Source of the DNA: HGM04593 sp045631205
Lineage (GTDB): Bacteria; Bacteroidota; Bacteroidia; Bacteroidales; Bacteroidaceae
Length of the DNA stretch: 43,407 nucleotides
Direction: 5' to 3'
Assembly: GCA_045631205.1 (NCBI GenBank)
Contig: JAZQUI010000001.1
Span: 1-43,407 of the forward strand
The notes beneath the pieces were generated by a model that was given only the letters and a program-made list of their open reading frames with translations, ran no database searches and was not told the origin of the DNA. The position numbers and the translations under genes are program-made. Below, piece after piece: positions 7,911 through 15,224 of this stretch; the stretch's first letter is position 1; every line of letters begins with the position of its first letter.

Positions 7911-8252
7911 ATGACAACAAAAATAGAAAGACGTACCAAGATTAAATATAGAGTGCGCAACAAGATTTCTGGTGTTGCCGAGCGTCCTCGTATGAGCGTT
8001 TTCCGTAGCAACAAGCAAATCTATGTTCAGATAATTGATGACCAGAAAGGCTGTACATTGGCTTCTGCATCTTCACTCGGTCTTGAGGCTATGCCCAAGA
8101 AAGAGCAGGCTGCTAAAGTTGGTGAGATGATTGCCAAGAAGGCACAGGAGGCAGGTATCACAACCGTAGTCTTCGACCGTAACGGTTATCTTTACCATGG
8201 TAGAGTTAAGGAGGTAGCTGATGCTGCGCGTAATGGAGGTCTTAAATTCTAA
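7911..8252 (+). CDS. rplR: 50S ribosomal protein L18
   Basis: This 113-residue protein contains RTKIKYRVRNKISG, RPRMSVFRSNKQIYVQIID and the C-terminal FDRNGYLYHGRVKEVADAAR, all standard for L18, which carries 5S rRNA into the central protuberance. Its stop overlaps the rpsE start by one base (TAATG), implying coupled translation. Confidence 0.97.
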   Translation: MTTKIERRTKIKYRVRNKISGVAERPRMSVFRSNKQIYVQIIDDQKGCTLASASSLGLEAMPKKEQAAKVGEMIAKKAQEAGITTVVFDRNGYLYHGRVKEVADAARNGGLKF

Positions 8253-8773
8253 TGAATATGGCAATTAACAATAGAGTAAAAGTCGCAAACGACGTTGAAT
8301 TGAAAGATAGATTGGTTGCTATCAACCGTGTAACCAAGGTTACAAAGGGTGGTCGTACATTCAGTTTCTCGGCAATCGTTGTTGTTGGTAACGAGAATGG
8401 CATCATCGGTTATGGTCTTGGTAAAGCAAGCGAGGTTACCGCAGCTATCGCTAAAGGTGTAGAGGCTGCTAAGAAGAACCTTGTACGCGTACCTGTTCTT
8501 AAAGGAACCGTTCCCCACGAGCAGATTGCACGTTTCGGTGGCGCAGAGGTATTCATCAAGCCTGCATCTCACGGTACCGGAGTGGTAGCCGGTGGTGCTA
8601 TGCGTGCCGTGTTGGAGAGTGTTGGTATCACAGACGTTCTTGCTAAGTCAAAGGGTTCTTCTAACCCCCACAACTTGGTAAAGGCTACTATCGCAGCTTT
8701 GAGCGAAATGCGTGACGCACGTATGGTTGCTCAGAACAGAGGTGTAAGCATGAGCAAAGTATTTAACGGATAA
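8252..8773 (+). CDS. rpsE: 30S ribosomal protein S5
   Basis: This 173-residue protein has the double-stranded-RNA-binding S5 motif region VTKGGRTFSFSAIVVVGN and the C-terminal GxxDVLAKSKGSSNPHNLVKA. S5 acts in decoding fidelity and mRNA unwinding. Length is normal. ATG 8252 overlaps the rplR stop; a second ATG at 8258 (MAINNRVK) is an equally possible start, two codons shorter. Confidence 0.96.
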   Translation: MNMAINNRVKVANDVELKDRLVAINRVTKVTKGGRTFSFSAIVVVGNENGIIGYGLGKASEVTAAIAKGVEAAKKNLVRVPVLKGTVPHEQIARFGGAEVFIKPASHGTGVVAGGAMRAVLESVGITDVLAKSKGSSNPHNLVKATIAALSEMRDARMVAQNRGVSMSKVFNG

Positions 8774-8778
8774 TTTAT

Positions 8779-8784
8779 AGGAGG
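8779..8784 (+). promoter_or_regulatory. Shine-Dalgarno AGGAGG for rpmD
   Basis: AGGAGG lies 7 bases before the rpmD ATG in the 18-bp rpsE-rpmD gap. It confirms the start of this short gene and is the third such site in the operon. Confidence 0.7.
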
Positions 8785-8791
8785 ATAAATA

Positions 8792-8971
8792 ATGGCTACA
8801 ATTAAAATCAAACAAATTAAGAGCCGCATTGGTGCTCCTAAAACTCAGAAGTTGACACTCGATGCTCTTGGTCTTACAAAGATGAACAAAGTGGTAGAGC
8901 GTCCCGATAACGCATCAATCCGTGGAATGGTTAAGAAAGTTCAGCATTTGGTTACCATTGTTGAAGAGTAA
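8792..8971 (+). CDS. rpmD: 50S ribosomal protein L30
   Basis: This 59-residue gene reads MATIKIKQIKSRIG, then TLDALGLTKMNKVVERPDN and IRGMVKKVQHLVTIVEE. It matches the L30 pattern (K-I-x-Q-x-x-S-x-I-G, GL-x-K, D-x-P/N-x-x-x-G-M-x-x-x-V-x-H-L-V). The length is typical (about 58-60). Position between rpsE and rplO is canonical, and AGGAGG supports the start. Confidence 0.96.
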   Translation: MATIKIKQIKSRIGAPKTQKLTLDALGLTKMNKVVERPDNASIRGMVKKVQHLVTIVEE

Positions 8972-8994
8972 TTAATTAAAAAAAAGATTTGGCT

Positions 8995-9441
8995 ATGAAA
9001 TTAAATAATCTTAAGCCTGCCGAGGGCTCTGTCAAGGCGCGCAAAAGAATTGGACGTGGAACCGGTTCGGGTAGAGGTGGTACCTCAACTCGCGGTCACA
9101 AGGGTGCCAAGTCGCGTTCTGGCTACTCTAAGAAGATCGGTTTCGAGGGAGGTCAGATGCCTTTGCAACGCCGTGTGCCCAAGTTCGGTTTTAAAAACAT
9201 CAATCGCGTAGAGTACAAAGCAATCAACCTCTCTACTCTCCAGGCTCTTGCTGAGAGCAAGTCTTTGGAGACAATCAACATCCAGGCTTTGGTTGCTGCA
9301 GGTTTCATCTCATCAACTCAGTTGGTGAAGATTCTTGCTAATGGTACTTTGACAGCAAAATTGACAGTCGAGGCTCACGCTTTCTCACAGAAAGCTATTG
9401 AGGCTATCGAGGCTGTAGGTGGAACAGTAGTAAAGCTTTAA
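8995..9441 (+). CDS. rplO: 50S ribosomal protein L15
   Basis: From ATG 8995 this is a 148-residue protein beginning MKLNNLKPAEGSVKARKRIG, with the glycine/arginine-rich GRGTGSGRGGTSTRGHKG segment and GFEGGQMPLQRRVPKFGF. A TTG two codons upstream keeps the frame open, but the ATG gives the family N-terminus. L15 is a late 50S assembly protein. It lies 3 bp before secY, as in most bacteria. Confidence 0.96.
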   Translation: MKLNNLKPAEGSVKARKRIGRGTGSGRGGTSTRGHKGAKSRSGYSKKIGFEGGQMPLQRRVPKFGFKNINRVEYKAINLSTLQALAESKSLETINIQALVAAGFISSTQLVKILANGTLTAKLTVEAHAFSQKAIEAIEAVGGTVVKL

Positions 9442-9444
9442 AAA

Positions 9445-10794
9445 ATGGCAAATAAACTATCAAACCATAAGTTCGTCCAGACAATTAAAAACATCTGGAA
9501 GATTGAAGACTTAAGAGTGCGCATCGGCATTACTTTGCTGTTTGTTGCAATCTATCGATTCGGCTCATACGTGGTGCTTCCCGGTATCGACCCCGCTATG
9601 CTTACACGTTTGCAGGATCAGACAAGTGGCGGTTTGATGTCTCTGCTCGATATGTTCTCGGGTGGTGCGTTCTCTAACGCATCTATCTTTGCCTTGGGTA
9701 TTATGCCCTACATCTCGGCTTCTATCGTTATTCAGCTTTTGGCCATCGCTGTGCCTTATTTCCAAAAGTTGCAGCGTGAGGGTGAGAGCGGCCGTCGCAA
9801 GATCAACCAGTACACACGTTATTTGACTGTACTGATTCTTCTTGTTCAGGCTCCCTCATATCTCTTGAACCTTCGCTATACAGCAGGTATGGCTTTGAGC
9901 GAGTCGATTAACTGGAACGTATTTATGATAACATCTACCATTATCCTTGCTGCGGGCAGTATGTTCGTTCTTTGGTTGGGCGAGCGTATCACCGACAAGG
10001 GTATCGGTAATGGTGTTTCATTGATAATCATGATTGGTATCATTGCCCGTCTGCCCCAAGCATTCATTCAGGAGTTCACCTCCAGAATGTCTGCTGCAAC
10101 AGGCGGTGGTATCATTATGTTCCTCTTCGAGGTGGTATTCCTGTTCTTGGTAATCTGTGCAGGTGTTGCATTGTTGCGTGGTACACGTAAGGTACCCGTG
10201 CAGTATGCAAAACAGGCAGCAGGTGGTGCATCGTTCAGTGGCGCACGTCAGTATTTGCCCCTTAAAGTAAATGCTGCCAACGTGATGCCTATCATCTTCG
10301 CTCAGGCTATAATGTTTATACCTTTGGCGTTCATGAGCTATGGTGCCGATTCTGAGCCTTCTGCATTTGTACAGAAGTTGGCCGATACATCAGGATGGCT
10401 TTACAACCTTATTTTTGCACTTCTTATCATAGTATTCACATACTTCTATACAGCTATCACCATCAACCCGATGCAGATGGCCGATGATATGAAGCGTAAC
10501 AACGGTTTCATCCCCGGTGTAAAACCTGGCAAGCCCACCGCAGAATATATTGATACGATTATGTCACGCATAACCCTTCCCGGTTCGTTGTTCTTGGCAG
10601 CAATAGCAATCTTCCCTGCATTTGCGGGCGTCTTTGGCGTTCAGCAGGAGTTTGCGTCGTTCTTCGGAGGTACATCGTTGCTCATCCTTGTTGGTGTTGT
10701 CCTTGACACATTGCAGCAGGTTGAGAGCTATCTCCTCATGAGACACTACGACGGTTTGTTGAGTTCGGGCCGCATTAAAGGGCGTGTAGGTTAA
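9445..10794 (+). CDS. secY: Preprotein translocase channel SecY
   Basis: This 449-residue membrane protein has ten predicted hydrophobic segments. It includes the plug/TM2 region FSGGAFSNASIFALGIMPYISASI, here cited only in part (GIMPYISASIVIQLL), and the YYFYT-type FTYFYTAITINPMQMADDMK with NNGFIPGVKPGKPT. SecY forms the protein-conducting pore with SecE and SecG. Length is normal. It sits inside the spc cluster between rplO and map, the usual order. Confidence 0.97.
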   Translation: MANKLSNHKFVQTIKNIWKIEDLRVRIGITLLFVAIYRFGSYVVLPGIDPAMLTRLQDQTSGGLMSLLDMFSGGAFSNASIFALGIMPYISASIVIQLLAIAVPYFQKLQREGESGRRKINQYTRYLTVLILLVQAPSYLLNLRYTAGMALSESINWNVFMITSTIILAAGSMFVLWLGERITDKGIGNGVSLIIMIGIIARLPQAFIQEFTSRMSAATGGGIIMFLFEVVFLFLVICAGVALLRGTRKVPVQYAKQAAGGASFSGARQYLPLKVNAANVMPIIFAQAIMFIPLAFMSYGADSEPSAFVQKLADTSGWLYNLIFALLIIVFTYFYTAITINPMQMADDMKRNNGFIPGVKPGKPTAEYIDTIMSRITLPGSLFLAAIAIFPAFAGVFGVQQEFASFFGGTSLLILVGVVLDTLQQVESYLLMRHYDGLLSSGRIKGRVG

Positions 10795-10809
10795 ATTGTA
10801 GAGCTAAGA

Positions 10810-11607
10810 ATGATTTTTCTTAAGACATCTGATGAAATAGAACTACTTCGGCAGGCAAACCTGCTGGTAGGCAGAACGCTTGCCGAAGTTGCTAAAATAA
10901 TCGAGCCGGGTGTAACTACCAAGCAACTCGATAGAGTAGCCGAAGAGTTTATCCGCGACAACGGAGCGATTCCCACGTTTAAGGGTTATCCCAACTACGA
11001 GGGTGTTCCTTTTCCGGGCTCGATATGCGCATCAGTCAATGATGTGGTTGTACACGGAATCCCCAACGATGTTCCCTTGAAAGAGGGCGATATAGTATCG
11101 GTCGATTGTGGAACATTGTTGAATGGGTTTTGTGGCGACTCCTGCTACACATTTTGTGTAGGAGAGGTTGACGAGGCAACAAAAAAGTTGTTGCGCGTTA
11201 CAAAAGAGTCGCTCTATAAAGGTATTGAACAGGCTGTTCACGGTAAGCGTTTGGGCGACCTCGGTAGCGCAATACAGCAGCACTGCGAGCAGAACGGTTT
11301 TGGCGTAGTTCGCGAGTTTGTCGGTCACGGCATCGGTTGCGAAATGCACGAATCACCCGAAGTTCCCAATTACGGGCGCAAGGGTAACGGCTTACAATTG
11401 CGCGAGGGTATGTGCCTTGCCATTGAGCCGATGATAACACTCGGCAAACGTCAGATTTTTATGGAGCGTGACGGATGGACAGTGAGAACACGCGATCGCA
11501 AGAACGCAGCTCATTTTGAACATACCGTAGCCGTTGGCAAGAACGGTGCTGATATTTTGTCTTCGTTCGATTTCGTCGAAGAGGTTTTAAGAAACAAAGG
11601 ATATTGA
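10810..11607 (+). CDS. map: Type I methionine aminopeptidase
   Basis: This 265-residue enzyme removes N-terminal Met from new proteins. The five metal ligands of the family are visible: D99 (VSVDCG), D110 (CGDSC), H173 (GHGIG), E206 (AIEPM) and E237 (FEHTV), plus the catalytic H82 (VVHGIPND). Length matches E. coli MAP (264), so this is the type Ia form without extra domains. It is 15 bp after secY and 1 bp before infA. Confidence 0.97.
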   Translation: MIFLKTSDEIELLRQANLLVGRTLAEVAKIIEPGVTTKQLDRVAEEFIRDNGAIPTFKGYPNYEGVPFPGSICASVNDVVVHGIPNDVPLKEGDIVSVDCGTLLNGFCGDSCYTFCVGEVDEATKKLLRVTKESLYKGIEQAVHGKRLGDLGSAIQQHCEQNGFGVVREFVGHGIGCEMHESPEVPNYGRKGNGLQLREGMCLAIEPMITLGKRQIFMERDGWTVRTRDRKNAAHFEHTVAVGKNGADILSSFDFVEEVLRNKGY

Positions 11608-11608
11608 T

Positions 11609-11827
11609 ATGGCTAAACAAAGCGCTATTGAACAAGACGGTACAATCGTAGAGGCATTGTCAAACGCAATGTTCCGCGTAGAGTTGCAGAATGGTCACGA
11701 AGTGATTGCGCATATCTCTGGTAAGATGAGAATGCACTACATTAAAATTCTGCCCGGCGACAAAGTAAGAATTGAGATGTCTCCCTATGATTTGACCAAA
11801 GGAAGAATCGTGTTCCGATATAAATAA
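11609..11827 (+). CDS. infA: Translation initiation factor IF-1
   Basis: This 72-residue OB-fold protein reads MAKQSAIEQDGTIVEALSNA and ends PYDLTKGRIVFRYK, essentially the universal IF-1 sequence. IF-1 blocks the 30S A site during initiation. The start lies 1 bp after the map stop, so coupling is likely. rpmJ follows 12 bp later. Confidence 0.98.
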   Translation: MAKQSAIEQDGTIVEALSNAMFRVELQNGHEVIAHISGKMRMHYIKILPGDKVRIEMSPYDLTKGRIVFRYK

Positions 11828-11839
11828 AAACAATATATT

Positions 11840-11956
11840 ATGAAAGTAAAAGCATCTATTAAGAAACGCACTCCCGATTGCAAAATCGTTCGCAGAAACG
11901 GACGTTTGTATTTGATCAACAAGAAGAATCCCAAATTCAAACTGCGTCAGGGGTAA
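11840..11956 (+). CDS. rpmJ: 50S ribosomal protein L36, zinc-independent type
   Basis: This 38-codon gene begins MKVKASIKKRTPDCKIVRR and ends NPKFKLRQG. Zinc-type L36 has Cys11, Cys14, Cys27 and His33; here the positions are Thr11, Cys14, Asn27 and Phe33, so zinc cannot be held in the usual way. This is the C-minus form known from Bacteroidota. L36 stabilises 23S rRNA near the factor-binding centre. It sits between infA and rpsM as usual. Confidence 0.96.
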   Translation: MKVKASIKKRTPDCKIVRRNGRLYLINKKNPKFKLRQG

Positions 11957-11987
11957 TTAAAAGTAGTAATTAAAAATATATTCGTAT

Positions 11988-12368
11988 ATGGCTATAAGAA
12001 TAGTTGGTGTAGATATTCCTCAAAACAAGAGAGGAGAGATTGCGTTGACATACATCTATGGTATAGGACGCAGCAGTGCAGCCAAAATCCTTGATAAAGC
12101 TGGTGTAGATAGAAATCTTAAGGTTCAGGATTGGACCGATGATATGGCAGCTAAAGTCCGTGAGATTATTGGTGCAGAGTTTAAAGTAGAGGGTGACCTC
12201 CGTTCAGAGATTCAGTTGAACATCAAACGTCTGATGGATATAGGTTGCTATCGTGGCATCCGTCATCGTAACGGTTTGCCCGTTCGTGGTCAGAGCACAA
12301 AGAACAACGCTCGTACACGCAAGGGACGTAAGAAGACAGTTGCTAACAAGAAAAAAGCTACAAAATAA
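11988..12368 (+). CDS. rpsM: 30S ribosomal protein S13
   Basis: This 126-residue protein has the helix-hairpin-helix region IYGIGRSSAAKIL and the S13 signature GIRHRNGLPVRGQSTKNNAR, then a lysine-rich tail. S13 contacts P-site tRNA and L5. Length is normal. It is 31 bp after rpmJ and opens the alpha part of the cluster. Confidence 0.97.
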   Translation: MAIRIVGVDIPQNKRGEIALTYIYGIGRSSAAKILDKAGVDRNLKVQDWTDDMAAKVREIIGAEFKVEGDLRSEIQLNIKRLMDIGCYRGIRHRNGLPVRGQSTKNNARTRKGRKKTVANKKKATK

Positions 12369-12380
12369 TAAGTAAGTAAT

Positions 12381-12770
12381 ATGGCAAAGAAAACAGTTGC
12401 AACAAAGAAAAGAAATGTGAAGGTAGGGGCCAATGGTCAGCTTCATGTTCATTCGTCATTTAACAATATCATTGTTTGCCTTACTAATGACGAGGGTCAG
12501 GTTATCTCTTGGTCATCTGCAGGTAAGATGGGCTTCAGAGGTTCAAAGAAGAACACTCCCTACGCTGCTCAGATGGCTGCCGAGGCTTGCTCAAAAATCG
12601 CTTTCGATTTGGGCTTGCGCAAAGTAAAGGCTTATGTTAAGGGACCCGGAAACGGTCGTGAGTCTGCAATCCGTACTGTACACGGTGCAGGTATCGAGGT
12701 TACCGAGATTATAGACGTAACACCGCTGCCCCACAACGGTTGCCGTCCTCCCAAGAGAAGAAGAGTATAA
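12381..12770 (+). CDS. rpsK: 30S ribosomal protein S11
   Basis: This 129-residue protein contains HVHSSFNNIIVCLTNDEGQV, SSAGKMGFRGSKKNTPYAAQ and the C-terminal TPLPHNGCRPPKRRRV. These are all S11 landmarks. S11 forms part of the mRNA exit platform. Length is normal. Confidence 0.98.
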   Translation: MAKKTVATKKRNVKVGANGQLHVHSSFNNIIVCLTNDEGQVISWSSAGKMGFRGSKKNTPYAAQMAAEACSKIAFDLGLRKVKAYVKGPGNGRESAIRTVHGAGIEVTEIIDVTPLPHNGCRPPKRRRV

Positions 12771-12794
12771 TCAAAAATTTAATTAGGAATTAAA

Positions 12795-13403
12795 ATGGCA
12801 AGATATACAGGACCTAAAAGCAAGATAGCACGTCGTTTCGGCGAGCCCATCTTTGGTGCCGACAAGGTGCTTTCAAAGAAAAACTATGCTCCCGGTATGC
12901 ACGGTAACAACCGTCGTCGCAAGACTTCGGAGTACGGTGTGATGTTGGCCGAGAAGCAGAAGGCAAAATACACATACGGAGTTTTGGAGCGTCAGTTCCG
13001 TAACACCTTCGACAAAGCCGATTCAGCTCCCGGTATCACCGGTGAGGTGCTTTTGCAGTTGTTGGAGTCACGTTTGGACAACATCGTTTATCGTTTGGGT
13101 ATTGCTCCCACTCGTGCTGCTGCACGTCAGTTGGTTAGCCACTGCCACATCTTGGTAGACGGTAAAGTTTGTAACGTTGCTTCACGCATCATCAAGGCAG
13201 GTCAGATCATTGGTGTACGCGAGCGTTCAAAGTCGCTTGAGGTTATCCAGAACTCTTTGGCCGGTCTTAACCACAGCAAATATCCTTGGTTGGAGTGGGA
13301 CAACTCTTCAATGGCAGGTAAGTTCTTGAACATGCCCGAGCGTTCAGAGATTCCCGAGAACATCAAGGAGCAGTTAATCGTTGAGTTGTATAGCAAAAAT
13401 TAA
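12795..13403 (+). CDS. rpsD: 30S ribosomal protein S4, cysteine-poor type
   Basis: This 202-residue protein starts MARYTGPKSKIARRFGEPI and has the S4 RNA-binding domain at about residues 90-150 (LLESRLDNIVYRLG, ARQLVSHCHILVDGK). The N-terminal zinc cysteines of other S4 proteins are missing. S4 nucleates 30S assembly and in E. coli represses the alpha operon. It is 9 bp before the chosen rpoA start. Confidence 0.97.
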   Translation: MARYTGPKSKIARRFGEPIFGADKVLSKKNYAPGMHGNNRRRKTSEYGVMLAEKQKAKYTYGVLERQFRNTFDKADSAPGITGEVLLQLLESRLDNIVYRLGIAPTRAAARQLVSHCHILVDGKVCNVASRIIKAGQIIGVRERSKSLEVIQNSLAGLNHSKYPWLEWDNSSMAGKFLNMPERSEIPENIKEQLIVELYSKN

Positions 13404-13412
13404 TATTTGATA

Positions 13413-14405
13413 ATGGCGATATTAACATTTCAAAAACCTGACAAAGTAGTGATGTTGGAGGCGAACGACTTCTATGGTAAGTTCGAGTTTCGTCCTCTCG
13501 AGCCCGGTTTTGCTACAACTGTCGGCAACGCATTGCGCCGCATCTTGTTGTCTTCTTTGGAAGGCTTTGCAATCAACTGCATCAAGATTGCCGGTGTAGA
13601 GCACGAGTTTGCCACAGTACCCGGTGTAAAAGAAGATGTAACCAACATCATCTTGAATCTTAAAAAGGTTCGATTCAAAAGAATCGTTGAGGAATTCGAA
13701 ACCGAGAAAGTCACAATCAATGTAGAGAATACCGAGGTATTCACTGCAGGTGAAATTGGTAAGTATTTAACCGGATTTGAAGTGTTAAATCCCGAGTTAG
13801 TCATTTGCCACTTAGACTCTTCGGCTAAAATGCAGATTGAAATCAGCATCAACAAAGGTCGCGGTTACGTGCCTGCTGATGAGAACCGTGAGTTCTGCAC
13901 AGAGCCCACTATGATTCCAATCGACTCGATATACACTCCTATTCGTAATGTAAATTACCAGCGCGAGCCCTTCCGCGTAGAGCAGAAGACCGACTACGAT
14001 CGTTTGGTAATTGAGGTTACAACAGACGGTTCCATCCACCCGAAGGAGGCTCTTAAAGAGGCTGCTAGAATTCTTATCCATCACTTCATGTTGTTCTCTG
14101 ACGAGAAGATTGCTATTGAATCTTCTGACATCGATGGCAACGAAGAGTTTGATGAGGAGGTATTGCACATGCGTCAGTTGCTTAAGAGCAAGTTGGTTGA
14201 CTTGAACCTTTCGGTTCGTGCTCTCAACTGCTTGAAAGCAGCAGAGGTCGAGACTCTCGGCCAGCTTGTTAAGTACAACAAAACCGACCTTCTTAAGTTC
14301 CGTAACTTCGGTAAGAAATCGCTCACTGAGCTTGATGATTTGCTCGAGAGTCTGAATCTTTCGTTTGGAACAGATATTTCAAAATATAAATTAGACAAAG
14401 AATAA
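13413..14405 (+). CDS. rpoA: RNA polymerase subunit alpha
   Basis: From ATG 13413 this is a 330-residue protein; an in-frame TTG two codons upstream is an unlikely start. The N-terminal dimerisation domain shows FEFRPLEPGFATTVGNALRR and the helix LLSSLEGFAI. The C-terminal DNA- and activator-binding domain has DLNLSVRALNCLKAAEVETL and FGKKSLTELDDLL. Length matches the family. It lies between rpsD and rplQ as in most bacteria. Confidence 0.98.
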   Translation: MAILTFQKPDKVVMLEANDFYGKFEFRPLEPGFATTVGNALRRILLSSLEGFAINCIKIAGVEHEFATVPGVKEDVTNIILNLKKVRFKRIVEEFETEKVTINVENTEVFTAGEIGKYLTGFEVLNPELVICHLDSSAKMQIEISINKGRGYVPADENREFCTEPTMIPIDSIYTPIRNVNYQREPFRVEQKTDYDRLVIEVTTDGSIHPKEALKEAARILIHHFMLFSDEKIAIESSDIDGNEEFDEEVLHMRQLLKSKLVDLNLSVRALNCLKAAEVETLGQLVKYNKTDLLKFRNFGKKSLTELDDLLESLNLSFGTDISKYKLDKE

Positions 14406-14407
14406 TT

Positions 14408-14893
14408 ATGAGACATAAAAAATCTTTTAACCATTTGGGCCGTACTGCATCTCACAGAAAAGCTATGCTTTCAAATATGGCTATCTCTTTGATTATGCAC
14501 AAAAGAATCACTACGACCCTCGCAAAGGCAAAAGAACTCAAGAAGTTCGTTGAGCCTTTGATAACAAAATCAAAAGACGACACAACCAATTCACGTCGCG
14601 TTGTATTCAGCTACCTCCAGAGCAAGGAGGCCGTTATCGAGCTCTTCAAAGAGATTTCGGTAAAAGTTGCCGAGCGTCCCGGTGGCTATACACGCATCAT
14701 CAAACTCGGTACTCGTCCCGGTGACGCAGCCGAGATGTGTTTCATCGAGCTTGTTGACTACAACGAGAATATGGCTAAGGCTTCTACAAAGAAAACACGC
14801 CGCCGTCGTTCTACCAAAAAGGCTGCTGACGCACCCGTGGTAGAGGAGGTAGCAGCAACTGAAGAGCCCGCTACTACAGCCGTTGCTGAATAA
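14408..14893 (+). CDS. rplQ: 50S ribosomal protein L17 with extended tail
   Basis: The first ~118 residues are standard L17 (MRHKKSFNHLGRTASHRKAM ... RPGGYTRIIKLGTRPGDAAEM). The protein continues to 161 with a basic stretch (KKTRRRRSTKKA) and then an acidic, alanine- and threonine-rich end (VVEEVAATEEP). E. coli L17 stops at 127. L17 binds 23S rRNA near the tunnel exit. It is 2 bp after rpoA and ends the superoperon. Confidence 0.96.
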   Translation: MRHKKSFNHLGRTASHRKAMLSNMAISLIMHKRITTTLAKAKELKKFVEPLITKSKDDTTNSRRVVFSYLQSKEAVIELFKEISVKVAERPGGYTRIIKLGTRPGDAAEMCFIELVDYNENMAKASTKKTRRRRSTKKAADAPVVEEVAATEEPATTAVAE

Positions 14894-14915
14894 AAAATTA
14901 CTTACTTAATAGATG

Positions 14916-14950
14916 TGAGAGGATACCGTGAGGTATCCTCTCATTTTTTT
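14916..14950 (+). terminator. Intrinsic terminator of the ribosomal superoperon
   Basis: TGAGAGGATACC (14916-14927) pairs perfectly with GGTATCCTCTCA (14932-14943) around a GTGA loop and is followed by seven T. It is placed 22 bp after the rplQ stop. Confidence 0.92.
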
Positions 14951-15160
14951 CCCATTTTCCAAGTCATCGCCTATCGTTAGTCCTGCTCGGTGTGAGTTGC
15001 AAATAAATTCGCCGCATTAGTACAATCTCTTTATTGTTCAGCCAGGGAACATGTTCAACACCATTGTAAAATTGCAGGTAAATCCCGGCTTTTTATCGCC
15101 AAAAACAGAGTTACACCCGAATAAAAAACTCTCTTAAAATGATTTATTTGTGTTAAAACG
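14951..15160. other. Intergenic region with possible RNA structure
   Basis: There is no coding signal between the rplQ terminator and the nqrA promoter. The stretch holds nested complementary segments: CCTGC (14982-14986) with GCAGG (15074-15078), GGTGT (14989-14993) with ACACC (15058-15062), and an inner ACAAT (15022-15026) with ATTGT (15033-15037). A 10-base palindrome GAACATGTTC also lies at 15047-15056. The overall shape, a rod with an open interior, would suit a small structured RNA such as a 6S-type RNA. I see no clear promoter or terminator for it, so this is only a possibility. Confidence 0.3.
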
Positions 15161-15191
15161 TTTAGAATTACGGAAAAAAACCTTAATTTTG
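15161..15191 (+). promoter_or_regulatory. Promoter of the nqr operon
   Basis: The -7 element TAATTTTG (15184-15191) fits the Bacteroidota consensus TAnnTTTG exactly. TTTA at 15161-15164 is one base off the -33 TTTG, with a 19-base spacer. The start of transcription would lie near 15198, about 27 bases before nqrA. Confidence 0.7.
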
Positions 15192-15224
15192 TGCTGGATA
15201 ATGTACTAACGTAACTCAATTTAT

